From assembly GCF_008831285.2 (NCBI RefSeq), contig NC_045146.1, forward strand, positions 3,374,001 to 3,438,000: DNA of 64,000 nt, read 5' to 3'. Shown piece after piece: positions 1 through 11,470 of the stretch (positions are counted from its first letter, which is position 1; each line of letters begins with the position of its first letter). The translations under genes and the position numbers were made by a program. This stretch comes from Nymphaea colorata. Taxonomy: Eukaryota > Streptophyta > Magnoliopsida > Nymphaeales > Nymphaeaceae. The notes beneath the pieces were generated by a model that saw nothing but the letters and a program-made list of their open reading frames with translations, did no database searches and had not been told where the DNA came from.

Positions 1-252
1 AAAACCCATGTTAATGGAGGGTATCTATTTCGTAATTTTAAGTTCCTGAAGGGCAACTGAGATCGCCTTGCCGTTGAGTCGTTGACGAACATCACTTGCA
101 CATTTTAGTAATTGTGGCTTAGAAAAAAAAGAAAAAGAAAGGAAAAATCCCCAAAAATACAGCGTGCACAGAGCAGCCCGTCGCTTACTTAAGCACGAAG
201 GACGAGAGTAACAGCAGCAGCGCCGGGACAGCGTAGGAGTTTGATCGGGAGG

Positions 253-3096
253 ATGGGGTGCCGGAAAATGGAGCTTCTGGCAGTGGCGGCCCTCTGGGCT
301 TTTTACCTCTCGTCGGTCGCCGTCGTCGCCTGGGGAGGAGGAGCGGCGGCCTCCATCGTGGGGTACGAGTCGGCGGACCTGGCGTCGGGGGAGAGGCTCG
401 CGGCCCTGTTCGAGCGGTGGAGGCGGAGGCACGGGAAGGTGTACCGGGGCGAGGGGGAGAGAGAGAGGAGGTTCAGGGCGTTCAGCGAGAACCTTGCCTA
501 CATTGATTGGAGGAATTGGGAGAAGCGAGGGCACAGCCAGAGAGTGGGTCTGAACCGATTCGCGGATCTGACGAACGAGGAGTTCAGGGCGATCTACACC
601 AGAAGGATAAGGAGACCGGCGAAGAGGTGGGGGGAGGAGAGCCGGAGGAGGGAGCTCATGGCGTCCTGCGTGGCTCCGGCGTCTCTGGATTGGAGGAAGA
701 AGGGGATCGTCACCCCCGTCAAGGACCAGGGCGAGTGCGGTAGCGAGCTTCTTTCCCTCTCTCTCTCTCTCCCTGTCGCTCTCAACGTCGCGACAGCAGC
801 TTCATTCAAGCATAAATATCGTCTGGGTTTCTGAAAATATCGTCATTTTACCACGAGTTATTACCGCATCGAGGCACGTTTTTCTTGCGGATCACCTTCG
901 AAATTCCCTTGTTTTTGTGCAATATTTCTTCTTTTTTTTTTTGATTGCAACTGTTCTTTACTATTTCTATACATCTTTTATTTAAAAAGCCAAGGTTAAA
1001 TTAAATATGACGTTTGATAGGGTGAAATTCCCTTTTCTACAACTTTCCGGGGAATTTTGTCGATCGACCACTCCCCCTATCGTCTCAATGTTGGTACATC
1101 GCCGATATGACGTTCGATGCACAGCCTCCAAAGAAGCACGTTCCTTTACAGGAAACGATGCAAATACCAACGACATATATTTTATCATATTCGCTTTGTC
1201 GGATATCTATAAATGTTCGGATTCAGATTCACATTAAAACTTCAACAAAAAAAAAAAAAAAAATCCAAATTCATAATCTCAATCTGATTTTCAAACCAAA
1301 TTCACACCATATTATACACATTGAATACCAGATATTTATTTAAAACTATATTCGATCCAATTCTGAATGCAACTAATATTTAGTTAAATCTGTATCCAAA
1401 TATGATCAGATGTCGGTTTTTATATTCTAATTTGATCCTAATTTCTTAATGGGATGTCAAAATTTTTTACATATTCTATTTTGTTTATGCGGTTATATCG
1501 TATCTGAATGACATCCTTTCCCGCAGAATCTTCCGAGTCACCACTTGGCCTTCCAAGCAGTCTCATAAAAACCGATCCAGCTGATACTATGTCTATTGTA
1601 TCGGCTCTTTGCTGGTATGGGGTGAAGCCGATACAGGTCTATATGTTTTTATCTTTTCTAAAATTATATTTTAATTGAAAAAATTGCAAAGACAAAGCCG
1701 ATACAGGTCGGTGAGCAGGCCGATACGACACCAATTCCGTTATTTACAACACTGATTTAGTTGTCCATATGAGGCCTGTATCGGAAATGCATTGGCCGTA
1801 GCAGCCGAAATGACAATTATAAAGTTAATATATATGTGGTACAGTGTCATCATGTTCCTAAATGATGCTATACTGATAGTCCAAAAGAATTGGTAGAAAA
1901 GGTGATCCAGGACAAAAGCAACTGATTGGTAATTATAAACTGACGATGGAATCAGGAAGCTGCTGGGCGTTCTCATCGACAGGCGCCATGGAAGGGATCA
2001 ATGCGCTCGTCACCGGAGAGCTGGTCAGCCTCTCCGAGCAGGAGCTGGTGGACTGTGACACTACCAACTATGGCTGCGAGGGAGGATATATGGACTACGC
2101 CTTCGAGTGGGTCATGCAGAATGGAGGTATCGACACAGAGGCCGACTACAGTTACACCAGCGTCAATGGGCAAAGTGGAACATGTAATACTACCAAGGTA
2201 AACTCCTCGATTCACATCTCATCTTCTTAAGTCAGACTTTTAGATGGTAAAACTTGGGGAACAAAATCTTGTCATAGGTTTTATCAATTGAGTACATATA
2301 TACATATATATAAGGCAGGAGGATTTCAGTTTCTCTGCAGAACCATATAAGGTGAATTATAAACTGTCTGACAGACTTGATTGGTTCACAATGTGTCATA
2401 TGTAAAATTAATTCGTGAAGAATTTATTATTTTTTTAAAAAAGATTTTTATATGTTTTTAGCTATTAATAAAGTTGATCTGATAAACGAAAGCTTTTCAC
2501 ATTATCAAAGCATATTTGATACCATCTAAAAGATAACAGGAGAAAATGCTTAATTTTATTACTACAGACAACTTTCGTTGAACAACTTTTTAACATAAAA
2601 AATGACCACATGATTATTGTTAGATTTAATGGAAGATTATTATATTTGGATATAATTATTCATGTATTAACATTTAATCAGTAAAGTGATACAGTCTATA
2701 TGATAATTAGTCATCACTAATGGTATTTTAGTCTAACTAATTCTTTAAGTGCATTTTGAAAAAATTTCTTAATTAATTATGTTGAATAGATTACTTAGTT
2801 AATATATTTTATTTACTATATATTTATGTCTACGTGTCTATATTAAGTAAATATACAAAACTATATAGGGTGGGTTATAAACTGCCTGATAAACTTGAGT
2901 GATGGTTCACAAGTGTGTCATGTGTAAAACTAATTTTTGAGGAATTCAATTTTTTAAAAATAGTTTTATATGGTTTTGAACTATTAATAAAGTTGATCTG
3001 AATATTCTAAGTAATTTTTAATATCTACTCAGTCCACATATTCTACCAACACGATAGTTGCTGGTTCTAATAGTTTCCCACAAAACTACATGATTG

Positions 3097-3133
<37 letters not shown>

Positions 3134-4635
3134 GTGAATTTTGATGGGATTTAAGTACCTGAAACCGAGCCTTTTTCTTTTCTTCTTCTAATTGGAAGAG
3201 TACTGATCTGTTGGCTGCAGGAGGAGCGCAAAATTGTGAGCATTGATGGATATGAAGATGTGCCTGAAGATGAAAGTGCCTTGCTATGCGCAGTCGTTGG
3301 TCAGCCTGTCAGCGTCGGCATCGACGGCTCCTCTATGGACTTCCAGCTCTACACTGGGGTAAGCCACGCCTAGTTGATTCCCCTTATTGAATTTGAGGAG
3401 AAGAAATCTTGTGTAGTAGAACCGTTCAAGTTTCTTGATCACGTTCTTTTTTTTTTCTTTCAGATAGCCATATCTGTAGATATGTTTTTTGTAATATAGA
3501 AACTGCAAACTCGACCAAACGATTCAATTGAATTTTTGGACCAACTCTCAACCTTACAGTGGTTTTAATTAGTGTCTTGAGTTGCCTGAGTTTTTCCTCA
3601 TGAATCTGTCTTAAAGATGAACAGGATGAGTTAAACAATATGTAAATGACGCAGGGAGTCTACGCCGGCGATTGCTCCGACAATCCCGACGACATCGATC
3701 ACGCGGTCGTGATTGTGGGCTATGGATCACAAGGAGGCGAGGACTACTGGATCGTGAAGAACTCGTGGGGAACTTCTTGGGGCGACAATGGCTACGTTTA
3801 CATAAAGAGGAACACGGACTTGGAATATGGACAATGTGCTATAGATGCCATGGCTTCTTATCCCACCAAGGAAGGATCAGCGGCACCCAGCCCTTACCCT
3901 TCACCAGCTGCACCGCCACCACCATCAGTTCCTCCTCCACCACCACCACCACCACCATCAGTTCCTCCTCCACCGCCACCACCATCAGTTCCTCCTCCAC
4001 CACCACCACCACCACCATCAGTTCCTCCTCCACCGCCACCACCATCAGTTCCTCCTCCACCACCACCACCACCACCATCAGTTCCTCCTCCACCACCACC
4101 ACCACCACCACCATCAGTTCCTCCTCCACCGCCACCACCATCAGTTCCTCCTCCTCCACCACCACCACCACCACCACCACCACCACCACCACCACCATCA
4201 GTTCCTCCTCCACCACCACCACCACCACCACCACCACCACCATCAGTTCCTCCTCCACAGCCACCACCATCAGTTCCTCCTCCACCACCACCACCACCAC
4301 CACCACCACCATCAGTTCCTCCTCCACAGCCACCACCATCAGTTCCTCCTCCACCACCACCACCGCCCCCGCCACCTCCACCGCCACCTCCACCGCCACC
4401 GAGCCCTTCCCCTGAACAATGTGGTGACGGATCTTACTGTAATCCTGGTGAGACATGCTGCTGCCAGTTTGAGTTTGTGCACATTTGCTTCCTCCATGGC
4501 TGCTGCGAGTACGAAAATGCCGTTTGCTGCGAAGATTCCGACCTCTGCTGCCCTCACGACTACCCCATATGTGACATTCGAGATGGGCTCTGTCTCCAGG
4601 TAAATTGTTAAATAGTGAAAACACACACACACACA

Positions 4636-4668
<33 letters not shown>

Positions 4669-5183
4669 TTATATTGGTTTTCATTGGTTTTGCGTTGAGA
4701 AGATTCAAACATAAGAAGAGACGAAAGCGTTTCATGAATATGACTGAAAGACTGATAAATTCATGGAATGCTATGTAGGAGAGGAAGGAGGTAAGAGTGG
4801 GGATGGCCTTCCCTCAAATTTTTAGAAAATAAAAGATTTATTTATAAATTTAAAAAATTTTAGATTAACTTATATAAAAATTTTAGAAACTATATTTTGG
4901 CTCTTGTGAAAGTTTTGAAACCATAGTTGGGCTCCTGCAGCAAAAAATTCCAATTTTTAAAATAAATTCATTGAATAGATTTAATCATTAGCAGCTTGTT
5001 AATATTGTCACTGCCATCAATGTTTGCATCTTGCAGAACCCTGGCGACTTCCTGGGCATGAAAATGAAGAAGAGAAGGGTGGCCAAACGCAAGTTTCCTT
5101 GGACAAAGTTTGAAGACAAAAGGCAGGAAGCGAACCAACAGCGCGAGCTGACCTGGCGCGGGGAACGCGTAGCGGCTGTGTAA
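253..5183 (+). CDS. RD21-like papain-family cysteine protease with granulin domain, copy A
   Basis: Five exons with GT/AG borders: 253-739, 1956-2197, 3221-3358, 3655-4599 and 5037-5183, giving 652 aa. The ATG at 253 is chosen because it opens a hydrophobic signal peptide (about residues 7-33). An I29-type propeptide follows, with ERFNIN-like spacing and GLNRFADLT. The mature papain domain has the oxyanion Gln159, catalytic Cys165 (GSCWAF), His305 ([10 protein letters not shown]) and Asn325 (NSWGTSWG). After it come a proline linker (about 373-544), a Cys-rich granulin domain (545-604) and a basic tail (605-652). Proteases of this RD21 type are made as zymogens, pass through the secretory pathway to vacuole or ER bodies, and act in senescence and immunity; that role is inferred from the family. 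All key residues and splice sites look intact. The linker is far longer than is usual for RD21 proteins. Confidence 0.9.
1540..1790. repeat. Cluster of inverted CCGATACAGG motifs in protease intron 1
   Basis: Intron 1 contains several direct and inverted copies of a core resembling GCCGATACAGG / CCTGTATCGG (for example near 1595, 1630, 1697, 1720 and 1775). The same cluster is present in copy B at about 51455-51700. It looks like the remnant of a dispersed fold-back repeat. No function can be assigned. Confidence 0.5.
3095..3135. repeat. (AT)n microsatellite in protease intron 2
   Basis: Near-pure AT dinucleotide run upstream of the exon 3 acceptor. It is much shorter in copy B (about 53132-53149). 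Confidence 0.9.
3895..4410 (+). repeat. Coding minisatellite: expanded Ser-Val-polyproline linker
   Basis: This lies inside protease exon 4. It is built of CCA/CCT/CCG proline codons interrupted by Ser-Val (tcagtt) 13 times, with proline blocks of 7 to about 19 residues and two PPPQPPP units. The copy-B gene has one Ser-Val and a linker about 137 codons shorter. Because the repeat unit is a multiple of three, other frames are also open here (His-rich, Thr/Ser-rich, and Val/Glu-rich on the minus strand); those are artefacts of the repeat. Slippage or unequal exchange is the likely cause. Confidence 0.95.
4795..4960. repeat. Short dispersed repeat in protease intron 4
   Basis: An AT-rich block beginning near a 'ggggatggcctt' segment and ending near 'gggctcctgcag'. 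It is present in copy B (about 54330-54500), and a diverged relative is recognisable at 39455-39630. MITE-like by size and dispersal, but no clear target duplication was seen. Confidence 0.45.
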
Positions 5184-5556
5184 AAAGAGAGAGAGAGAAG
5201 GCGCCTTAGTTTCTGTTTATTTTGTGTGTGTTTGATAGTTGGGCTTTTACTTTCATATGTTTCCAACTCTTATCTCTTGTTATCGGATTCGAAACTCTTC
5301 TATTAAAAAAACTATGTGAAATATGAAGCTGCCTTACGCATCCATACAAAACGAACCATGTTTCTTAGAGAGTGAAATAGAAGGCTGTAACTTTGATGTT
5401 TATAAGGAAAGTGAGTATCTTTAAATACAATAAATATGAAGCTGCGGGTACAAAAATGCGGTTATCATGCTCACAGAAGATGAAATCCTGCAACACAGTG
5501 AATTAGAAAAAAAAAGTTATAACTAGACCTTGGGCTTTTAGAGTTTTCCATCCAGA

Positions 5557-5652
5557 CAGGGATGCTTTTTTGGCCATCTGGCCATTTCATTTCTTTAATC
5601 TAGTCAGGGATGCTTTTTTGGCCATCTGGCCATTTCATTTGTTTAATCTAGT
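5557..5652. repeat. 48-bp tandem duplication, copy A only
   Basis: Two near-identical 48-bp units start at 5557 and 5605 with 'cagggatgctttttt'. Copy B has a single unit at about 55092-55139, so the doubling postdates the segmental duplication or was lost from copy B. Confidence 0.9.
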
Positions 5653-5941
5653 CATTCAGATATAGTTGGAAAATCAAAATATTGTGTGAGTTTTGAAGAA
5701 AAGACCATTAATTTTTGATGTATATGCTGGGTTTTATGATCCAAAATCTAACACCATTGGTTTTTGACTCCTACACGATCTATCATCAGTGAGTGACACT
5801 TTTTTAAACTACAAATAGTAGATGTGCTGTACTTTAGTTGATGGGTATCCTATTTCCCACCCAAGTTTGGAAGCTGCTTTATGCTCACAGGAAAGGAAGA
5901 GTCACTGGACTTTTTTGAAGTACCTCCATCCACGTCCACGC

Positions 5942-6085
5942 AGTTGTAAAAAAAAAAAAAAAGGAGTGTAAGAACCTAGGAGAACGGTTGTAAAAAAGGA
6001 GTGCAAGAGTCCAGGAGGACAGTTGTAAAAAAGGAGTGCAAGAGCCCAGGAGGCTTTTGGCCAAATGTAAAAGCTCAGGAGACGG
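5942..6085. repeat. Minisatellite, about 33-bp period
   Basis: Three to four imperfect copies of a unit containing 'aaaaaaggagtgcaagag' and 'ccaggagga'. The matching array in copy B is at about 55474-55605. It lies just upstream of the retrotransposon insertion site. Confidence 0.85.
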
Positions 6086-6151
6086 GCGTTTGGCTAAAAG
6101 AAGCTGAGCTTTTTAATTAAGTTAAATTTCATATTTTCCCTGGTAGCCTTT

Positions 6152-6156
6152 GTCCC
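6152..6156. repeat. Target site duplication, left (gtccc)
   Basis: gtccc abuts the 5' LTR and recurs at 18061-18065 after the 3' LTR. Copy B has the uninterrupted sequence 'tttgtcccttcctc' near 55669, confirming a 5-bp duplication as expected for Ty3/gypsy integration. Confidence 0.95.
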
Positions 6157-6698
6157 TGATACGGGTCTACCTAGGCCTCCTCCTAGGAGCGTGCATGAAC
6201 ACGGCGAGAGTAGTCTAGCCAGGGTTGAAGGACTGGAACTACAAGATGAGCAAGGAATTGTGACAGCCAGGGAGACTAAACCAGGACTTAGTGCACGAGC
6301 AGAGGGTGGCGAGGGCGGAGATGCAAAGGCTCTAGGTCCGAAAACATCCAGGGATGACCAGCTGTTGGGAGCAGATTCAACCAAGGAAGGCCAAATTGAA
6401 AGTCTCAGCTCCGGTTTAGGTCTAGCCCATCCTAGTGTTGGTCTTGATCCAAGTCCTTAGCGGTGGTCTAGAATGAACCTAGGTAGATAAGGGCAATATG
6501 CCCAATTCCATATTCATTTGCTTATGCATTTTACTTCAAGTTGTGTGGGCCGAGATGGTTTGTATCTCGAGTCATTTGTTTTGAGTTAAAGTGAACCGAT
6601 TTGATCCATCTGTGAACCGAGTCACTTAGGGTAGTATTTAAAGTTTGTGTAATTTGGATTTCATATGCAATTAAGAGAATTGAATTTCATTTGCCAAG

Positions 6699-6750
<52 letters not shown>

Positions 6751-9341
6751 GTGCGTCTCTCCCCCTTGCCATCATCTTCTCACCTCGCCGGCGGTGGCTG
6801 GTTCCCTTCCCCAGACGAGTTCTTTCCAAAACCGAAGGTCAATATTCTCCCCTTCCTTGTTTTCTTGTTCTCTTCCTCATCCACTCGACCAACGGATTGG
6901 TGGCTAAAAAGATCAAGGTGTGCTTCGGCGTATTGCGACTTCAACAGCCCTCGTTTCCCCACGTCAACTCACGGCTAGAAAAGGTGCATCCCTTCTTGAA
7001 CATGAAGAAGGAATAGAGGCCAGATTAGCCCACGGAAGGACTACTTTCATCCAAGGCAACGAAGGTGAACGTGGTGTTGATTTACATCCAAAACTCAAAG
7101 GTTAGTGCATTGATTCTTGTGGTGAACGTGTGTAACTTGTTGGATTGTTTTAAAATTGGATTCAGCCAAGGTGTTGGGTTCACTCCCTAGGCCAAACCCT
7201 AGAGTTTGATCGGCAACTTCCCACGGTTGAAACTGGTTTTAAAACTATTTTTACGAGTCACAAAGGATCCTAAGAGTTAACGTCTCTTTGCTTGAGAGTT
7301 TGAGGAAATTCTACCGGCGAAAATCCATCCAAAATTTTAAGTTCAAGCCACGGTTTGAGTCTGATATTCCTGCTGGAAAACAGCAAGAAAACAGTGAGAA
7401 AAATATTTGAAAAGGGCATCAAAAAAGTGAAGGAAAAGTAGAAGTATCATCATCCAAGAAAAGGAAAGAAAAAGTGAGAGATTGGTGTGATTTGGAGCCA
7501 CAATGGTGAAGCTTGTTGTTCGCCGGAATTCACGCTGCCACTTTCCTGGCAACCTCTGCTACTATTCCAGTGAACATTTGGTCAGCATTGGTAGAGGACA
7601 AGTCTACCCTTGAACCAGCAAAAGAACAGCTACATTTGGAGTGGTCAAAGTGGGAAAATGTGTGTTTTAGTTGAAGACTCGCCTAGGGTTTTCTCACCCT
7701 TGTCGCCGGGGCACATTTGATCATTTCGGCTGCCAATTCCACACATTTGGTAAGTGGTTCTCTCCCTTGACGTGTGAAACACCAGTCATCCATTAGGGAC
7801 ACGTGGCAACATCCCAAGGAAGAAGGATCCGAGCTGATCTAGCTTGATTCATTTCCACATTTGGCGCACCACATCCATTTCCTTCATTTGGGGCTAGAGA
7901 TCCTCTCGCCCTTTTCCCTTCCTCATTTGGTAGGCCCCAAGTGCCACCTCGCCATACAATTGAGGATCCATTAGAGTAGGTGACTACATTTTAGGAAAGC
8001 TTGACCCCAGCCAGCCGTTTGGCCTAAACCCAATCCCATTCACATCACCTTTGCCCTTTCCTTCCTCACGTGTTGCCTTATCTAACCCAGCCACCACCAT
8101 CATTTTAGGAAGTTTCCTTGCCTCCCTTCCTACATTTAGAGAAGGTAGCCCATGGTCCGACCTCCTCAGCCATTGCCTACCCTAATCCTAATTCCGGTTA
8201 TACCCTAAGTTCAACTTGATATTACCTAGCCTACCCAAACCCGATCAGCATCTACTAATCCTAAACCTAGACAACTAAACCCTAGTTATCTAACCTAGCC
8301 TAACCTTACCAAGCCCACTTGAACTAAACCTACCCTTAGCCAGCCACACCGTAGGTGCAGTCTGAGTTCTTGACCGAGCTCTTCATCACAACTGTAGCTA
8401 GGACTTTCCCCAAGCTCTAGACCGAGCTTGTTTCCTTACACCGACGGCCAAGCACTCATCGGCGTGCAGCAGCCTTCCCTTGGTGCCTTCCTCACAGCTA
8501 GGCACTCCCTCTCACCTGCAGACGCAACCCCATTCGTCGAAGCCCGCGTCGCACCATCCACAAGACGTCGTCTGCAACAAAAGGCACCCGCACCCGGACG
8601 AGCTTCAGTGGCAATTCCGGAGCGCCGGCAGAAGTTTTCTTCAGCATTGGCTTTCGCCTCCTGCGTTGCTGCAATACCCGTGGAACGACAATCATTCCGA
8701 TGTCTCTTCTGAGTTAGCCCAGTCCGGTTTGCCTTAGGCGCCTCAAGAGGTCTTGGGGATAGGATCGGCTGTAGGAAAGCGTCTAGACCTAATCCGGAGC
8801 AAGGTCCAATCAATCCATCCACAAGACGTCGTCTGCAACAAAAGGCACCCGCACCCGAACGAGCTTCAGCGGCAATTCCGACGCGCCGGCAGAAGTTCTC
8901 TTCAGAATTGGCTTTCCCCTCTTGCATTGCTGCAATACCCGTGGACTGGCAATCATTCCGATGTCTCTTCTGAGTTAGCCCAGTCCAGTATTCTCCTTGA
9001 TTTCTGTAGAGCTATTTGGATTACATTTTGTCTTTCCTTATTTGCATCTGTTTGGATCTGTTGTTCTTGCGGTTTTTCGGAGGCCCTTGGCCTAAGACCC
9101 GGCTGCAAGACATTATCATCTTCATTGCTCTATTTCTAGTGGTTGTTTTTCTGTATTCCATTCAGTTTAGTCTACTTTGTTTTAATTGCATTGTTGTCTT
9201 CATGCCCGTTAGCATTTCTTGCAGTAGGGTTTTCGTTGTGTTTGTCTTTCTTTAGGTTTGCCTTAGGCACCTCAAGAAGTCTTGGGGATAGGATCGGCTG
9301 TAGGAAAGTGTCTAGACCTACTCCGTAGCAAGGTCCTATCA
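6157..9341 (+). repeat. 5' LTR
   Basis: 3185 bp, from tgatacgggtctacc to gcaaggtcctatca. It matches 14851-18060 over its full length with scattered substitutions and small indels, so the insertion is not brand new. It contains a CT microsatellite (6701-6750) and an internal duplication of its own 3' end (8553-9341). ORFs seen in the LTRs on both strands have no recognisable domain. Confidence 0.95.
8553..9341 (+). repeat. Nested tandem duplication inside the LTR
   Basis: A block of about 175 bp starting 'atccacaagacgtcgtctgc' occurs at about 8556-8730 and again at about 8816-8990. The first is followed by an approximately 88-bp block (about 8727-8814) that closely resembles the true LTR terminus at 9254-9341 (gtttgcctt...ggtcctatca). 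Both LTRs carry this, for example at about 17275-17450 and 17535-17710, so the duplication was in the element before it inserted. Confidence 0.85.
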
Positions 9342-9344
9342 ATT

Positions 9345-9358
9345 TGGTCTTAGAGCCA
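9345..9358 (+). other. Primer binding site, initiator tRNA-Met-like
   Basis: tggtcttagagcca begins three bases after the 5' LTR. By eye it differs at two positions from the usual plant tRNA-Met PBS, TGGTATCAGAGCCA. Confidence 0.75.
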
Positions 9359-10095
9359 TCTTGAGAGTCCGCGGTACTCAGTTTTCAGATTCCATCAGTG
9401 TTAGTTTGGTTTGATAGTAGCATAGCTGAAACTCATCATCTTCAGCCATCATTTTTCAGTTTCTGAAAAACCAGAAACTATGCCGGATTCCGGTGGCAGG
9501 CACTGTCAACTCAGTCGTCGGAATTGGTCGAGCTTAGGCTCGTTGGAAGCGCCTACGTCTCAGGAATTTTCAATCCAAATTTCAGAATTTTTGGAGTTAC
9601 GGATCAATAGTTATGAATTTTTGAGTAGACCCCTGTCGCTGGAGAGTTTCCTGCGCAGTTTACAATAGGCAGCGTCTGAACAGAACATGTTCAGGCGTGA
9701 CTTTCAGAGAAACGAGTGCAGCACTGGAATTGAGTTATAAGCTGAATTTGGTGGCGTTGGATTCTTTATTGAGTCTAGTATTTCACCACCAAATTTTAAG
9801 ATTTTTGGAGATCTGGTTAGAAAGATATCGATTTTACAAGTGAAACCACTTTCCTGAAAAATCTCTGCGTCCAGTTCAGTGACTGCAGCACCTTGGCATT
9901 CCGCATAGCAGAGTTTATGTTTTAAGTGGTTTTCAGCTTTTATTAGATCAGTTTTGGTGTTCCAGTTGATTTCATATTTGGATTTTAGTTTAAATTGAGC
10001 ATCTTTGAATTCAGTCTTGAATACTTAGTTGAGCGACGTTCTTGCTAGTTTAAGTTGTTGCTACTTGTGTTTGTGGGATTTACAACCTATCTCAC

Positions 10096-11470
10096 ATGGT
10101 GACAACTAGAGGTAAGCAACTTGCGGCTGCTGAAGAACCCGTGCTTGAGGAGTATAGTCCAGGCCACGAGGAGCAACCCCCCATGGAATTCCAAACCCAA
10201 ACCATAGGCAGAATGGTCCATATCGAGAGCGAAATGCTCCAAATTCGTCAAGAAATGGGTGAGTACAACAAGAAGTTGGACAATATGAATGAGATAGAGG
10301 TCTTGAAGGAGATGATTAAGTCCATGACGTCTAGTTTTGAGGCTAGTCGACCATCCCCACCAGGACCCCCAGCCAACCATGACAAAGGGAAAGGTGTTTT
10401 GGGTGGCCCTCCTAATGCCGACCATAACCCCTTACAGTCTCAAGCGGGACCAAGCAGGCCTCCGCCAGGTGTTTATAATAGCAACGGTGGACAACATTAT
10501 TCTTCCCCCGAGTTGGAGAACCACGATCATCATGGCCCACAAACTAGTCAGTATAGGGCTAGATTTGGTGGAACTCAATGGGAGAACGTGAATAATGATC
10601 GTAGATGGGGTGACAGAGTAGAGCGTGAACCCCTCTATGTGGGAGCCTTTCAGAGAGCGTCAGGGTGTACAAAGAAACCAACCAAGAATTCCTCAAGTTC
10701 GCATTGATTTCCCACGTTTTAATGGCCAGGAACCATTGGATTGGATCTTCCAAGTGGAAGAATACTTCACCTGCCAGATGATCCATGAGGAGGAATGGCT
10801 TCAAACATCAATTTTGTATTTTGATGGTGAAGGTAGACGTTGGTATAGGTGGCTCAAACATAACGAGCCCGTCACCGCATGGGAAAAGTTCAAGGAAGCC
10901 CTCTTACTCAGATTTGATGAATCTTCATATGTGGATTATGATATAGAACTGCGTAACCTGAAACAGACCTCGACCGTCCAAGAGTATCAGGCTAGATTTG
11001 AAAGTTTGGCGAGCATGGTTGAATGGACGCCTAAGTCCCTCATTGCCGCTTTCATTGGAGGTCTAAAAGAAGAAATCCAGATCGATATTCGGGCTGAAAA
11101 GAATATGAAATTGAGAAAGTGTTTTGCTAAGGCACGGTCGATAGAAGATAGACAACACAAGAAGCAAGCATTGTACAGACCATGGAGGAATGTGGGAGCT
11201 ATTCGTCCAAGGGAAGTTCATCAGCAAAAGTTACTTCCAGCCCCACCTAGGAAGGAAGAGCCCGAGCCAGCCTACAAGGCCAGGGCACCTCCAGCCCTAA
11301 CTCGTGAAGAACGTGAGCTATTGATAAAGAATAAACAATGCTTCTGGTGCAAAGAAAAGTGGGATCCCACGCACAGGTGCAGGCACATTAGGGTGTACAT
11401 TGTGTTGGAGCAGGAAACAGATGATGAGGAGGATGAACAACCTCCTAAAATCGAAGAGGTTTATGATTAA
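10096..11470 (+). pseudogene. Retrotransposon gag, frameshifted
   Basis: It opens at ATG 10096 after a leader of about 750 bp. The N-terminal part (to 10707) is in one frame. The retrotransposon-gag core (FPRFNGQEPLDWIFQVEEYF, EEYQARFESL-like region) and a zinc knuckle (C-x2-C...H-x-C around CFWCKEKWDPTHRC) are in another frame from about 10625, so an indel lies between about 10625 and 10707. A stop at 11468-11470 separates gag from the protease in the same frame. Gag normally forms the capsid-like particle and binds element RNA. Confidence 0.9.

Larger units (their letters stand above)
5184..6151. other. Protease 3' flank, non-coding
   Basis: AT-rich 3' UTR and downstream DNA, conserved in copy B at 54718-55668. 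It includes a 48-bp tandem duplication and a 33-bp-period minisatellite, listed separately. No gene is seen. Confidence 0.7.

Noticed and set aside
3672-4735. Long ORFs in other frames over the protease linker (Thr/Ser-rich, His-rich, and a 298-codon minus-strand Val/Glu-rich one)
   Set aside because: They follow from the CCA/CCT triplet repeat being open in several frames; the protease frame is fixed by splice sites and domains on both sides.
8436-8927. 163-codon minus-strand ORF in the LTR, repeated at 17155-17646
   Set aside because: It lies within both LTRs and over the internal duplication, is internally repetitive and has no recognisable domain. Conservation simply reflects LTR identity.
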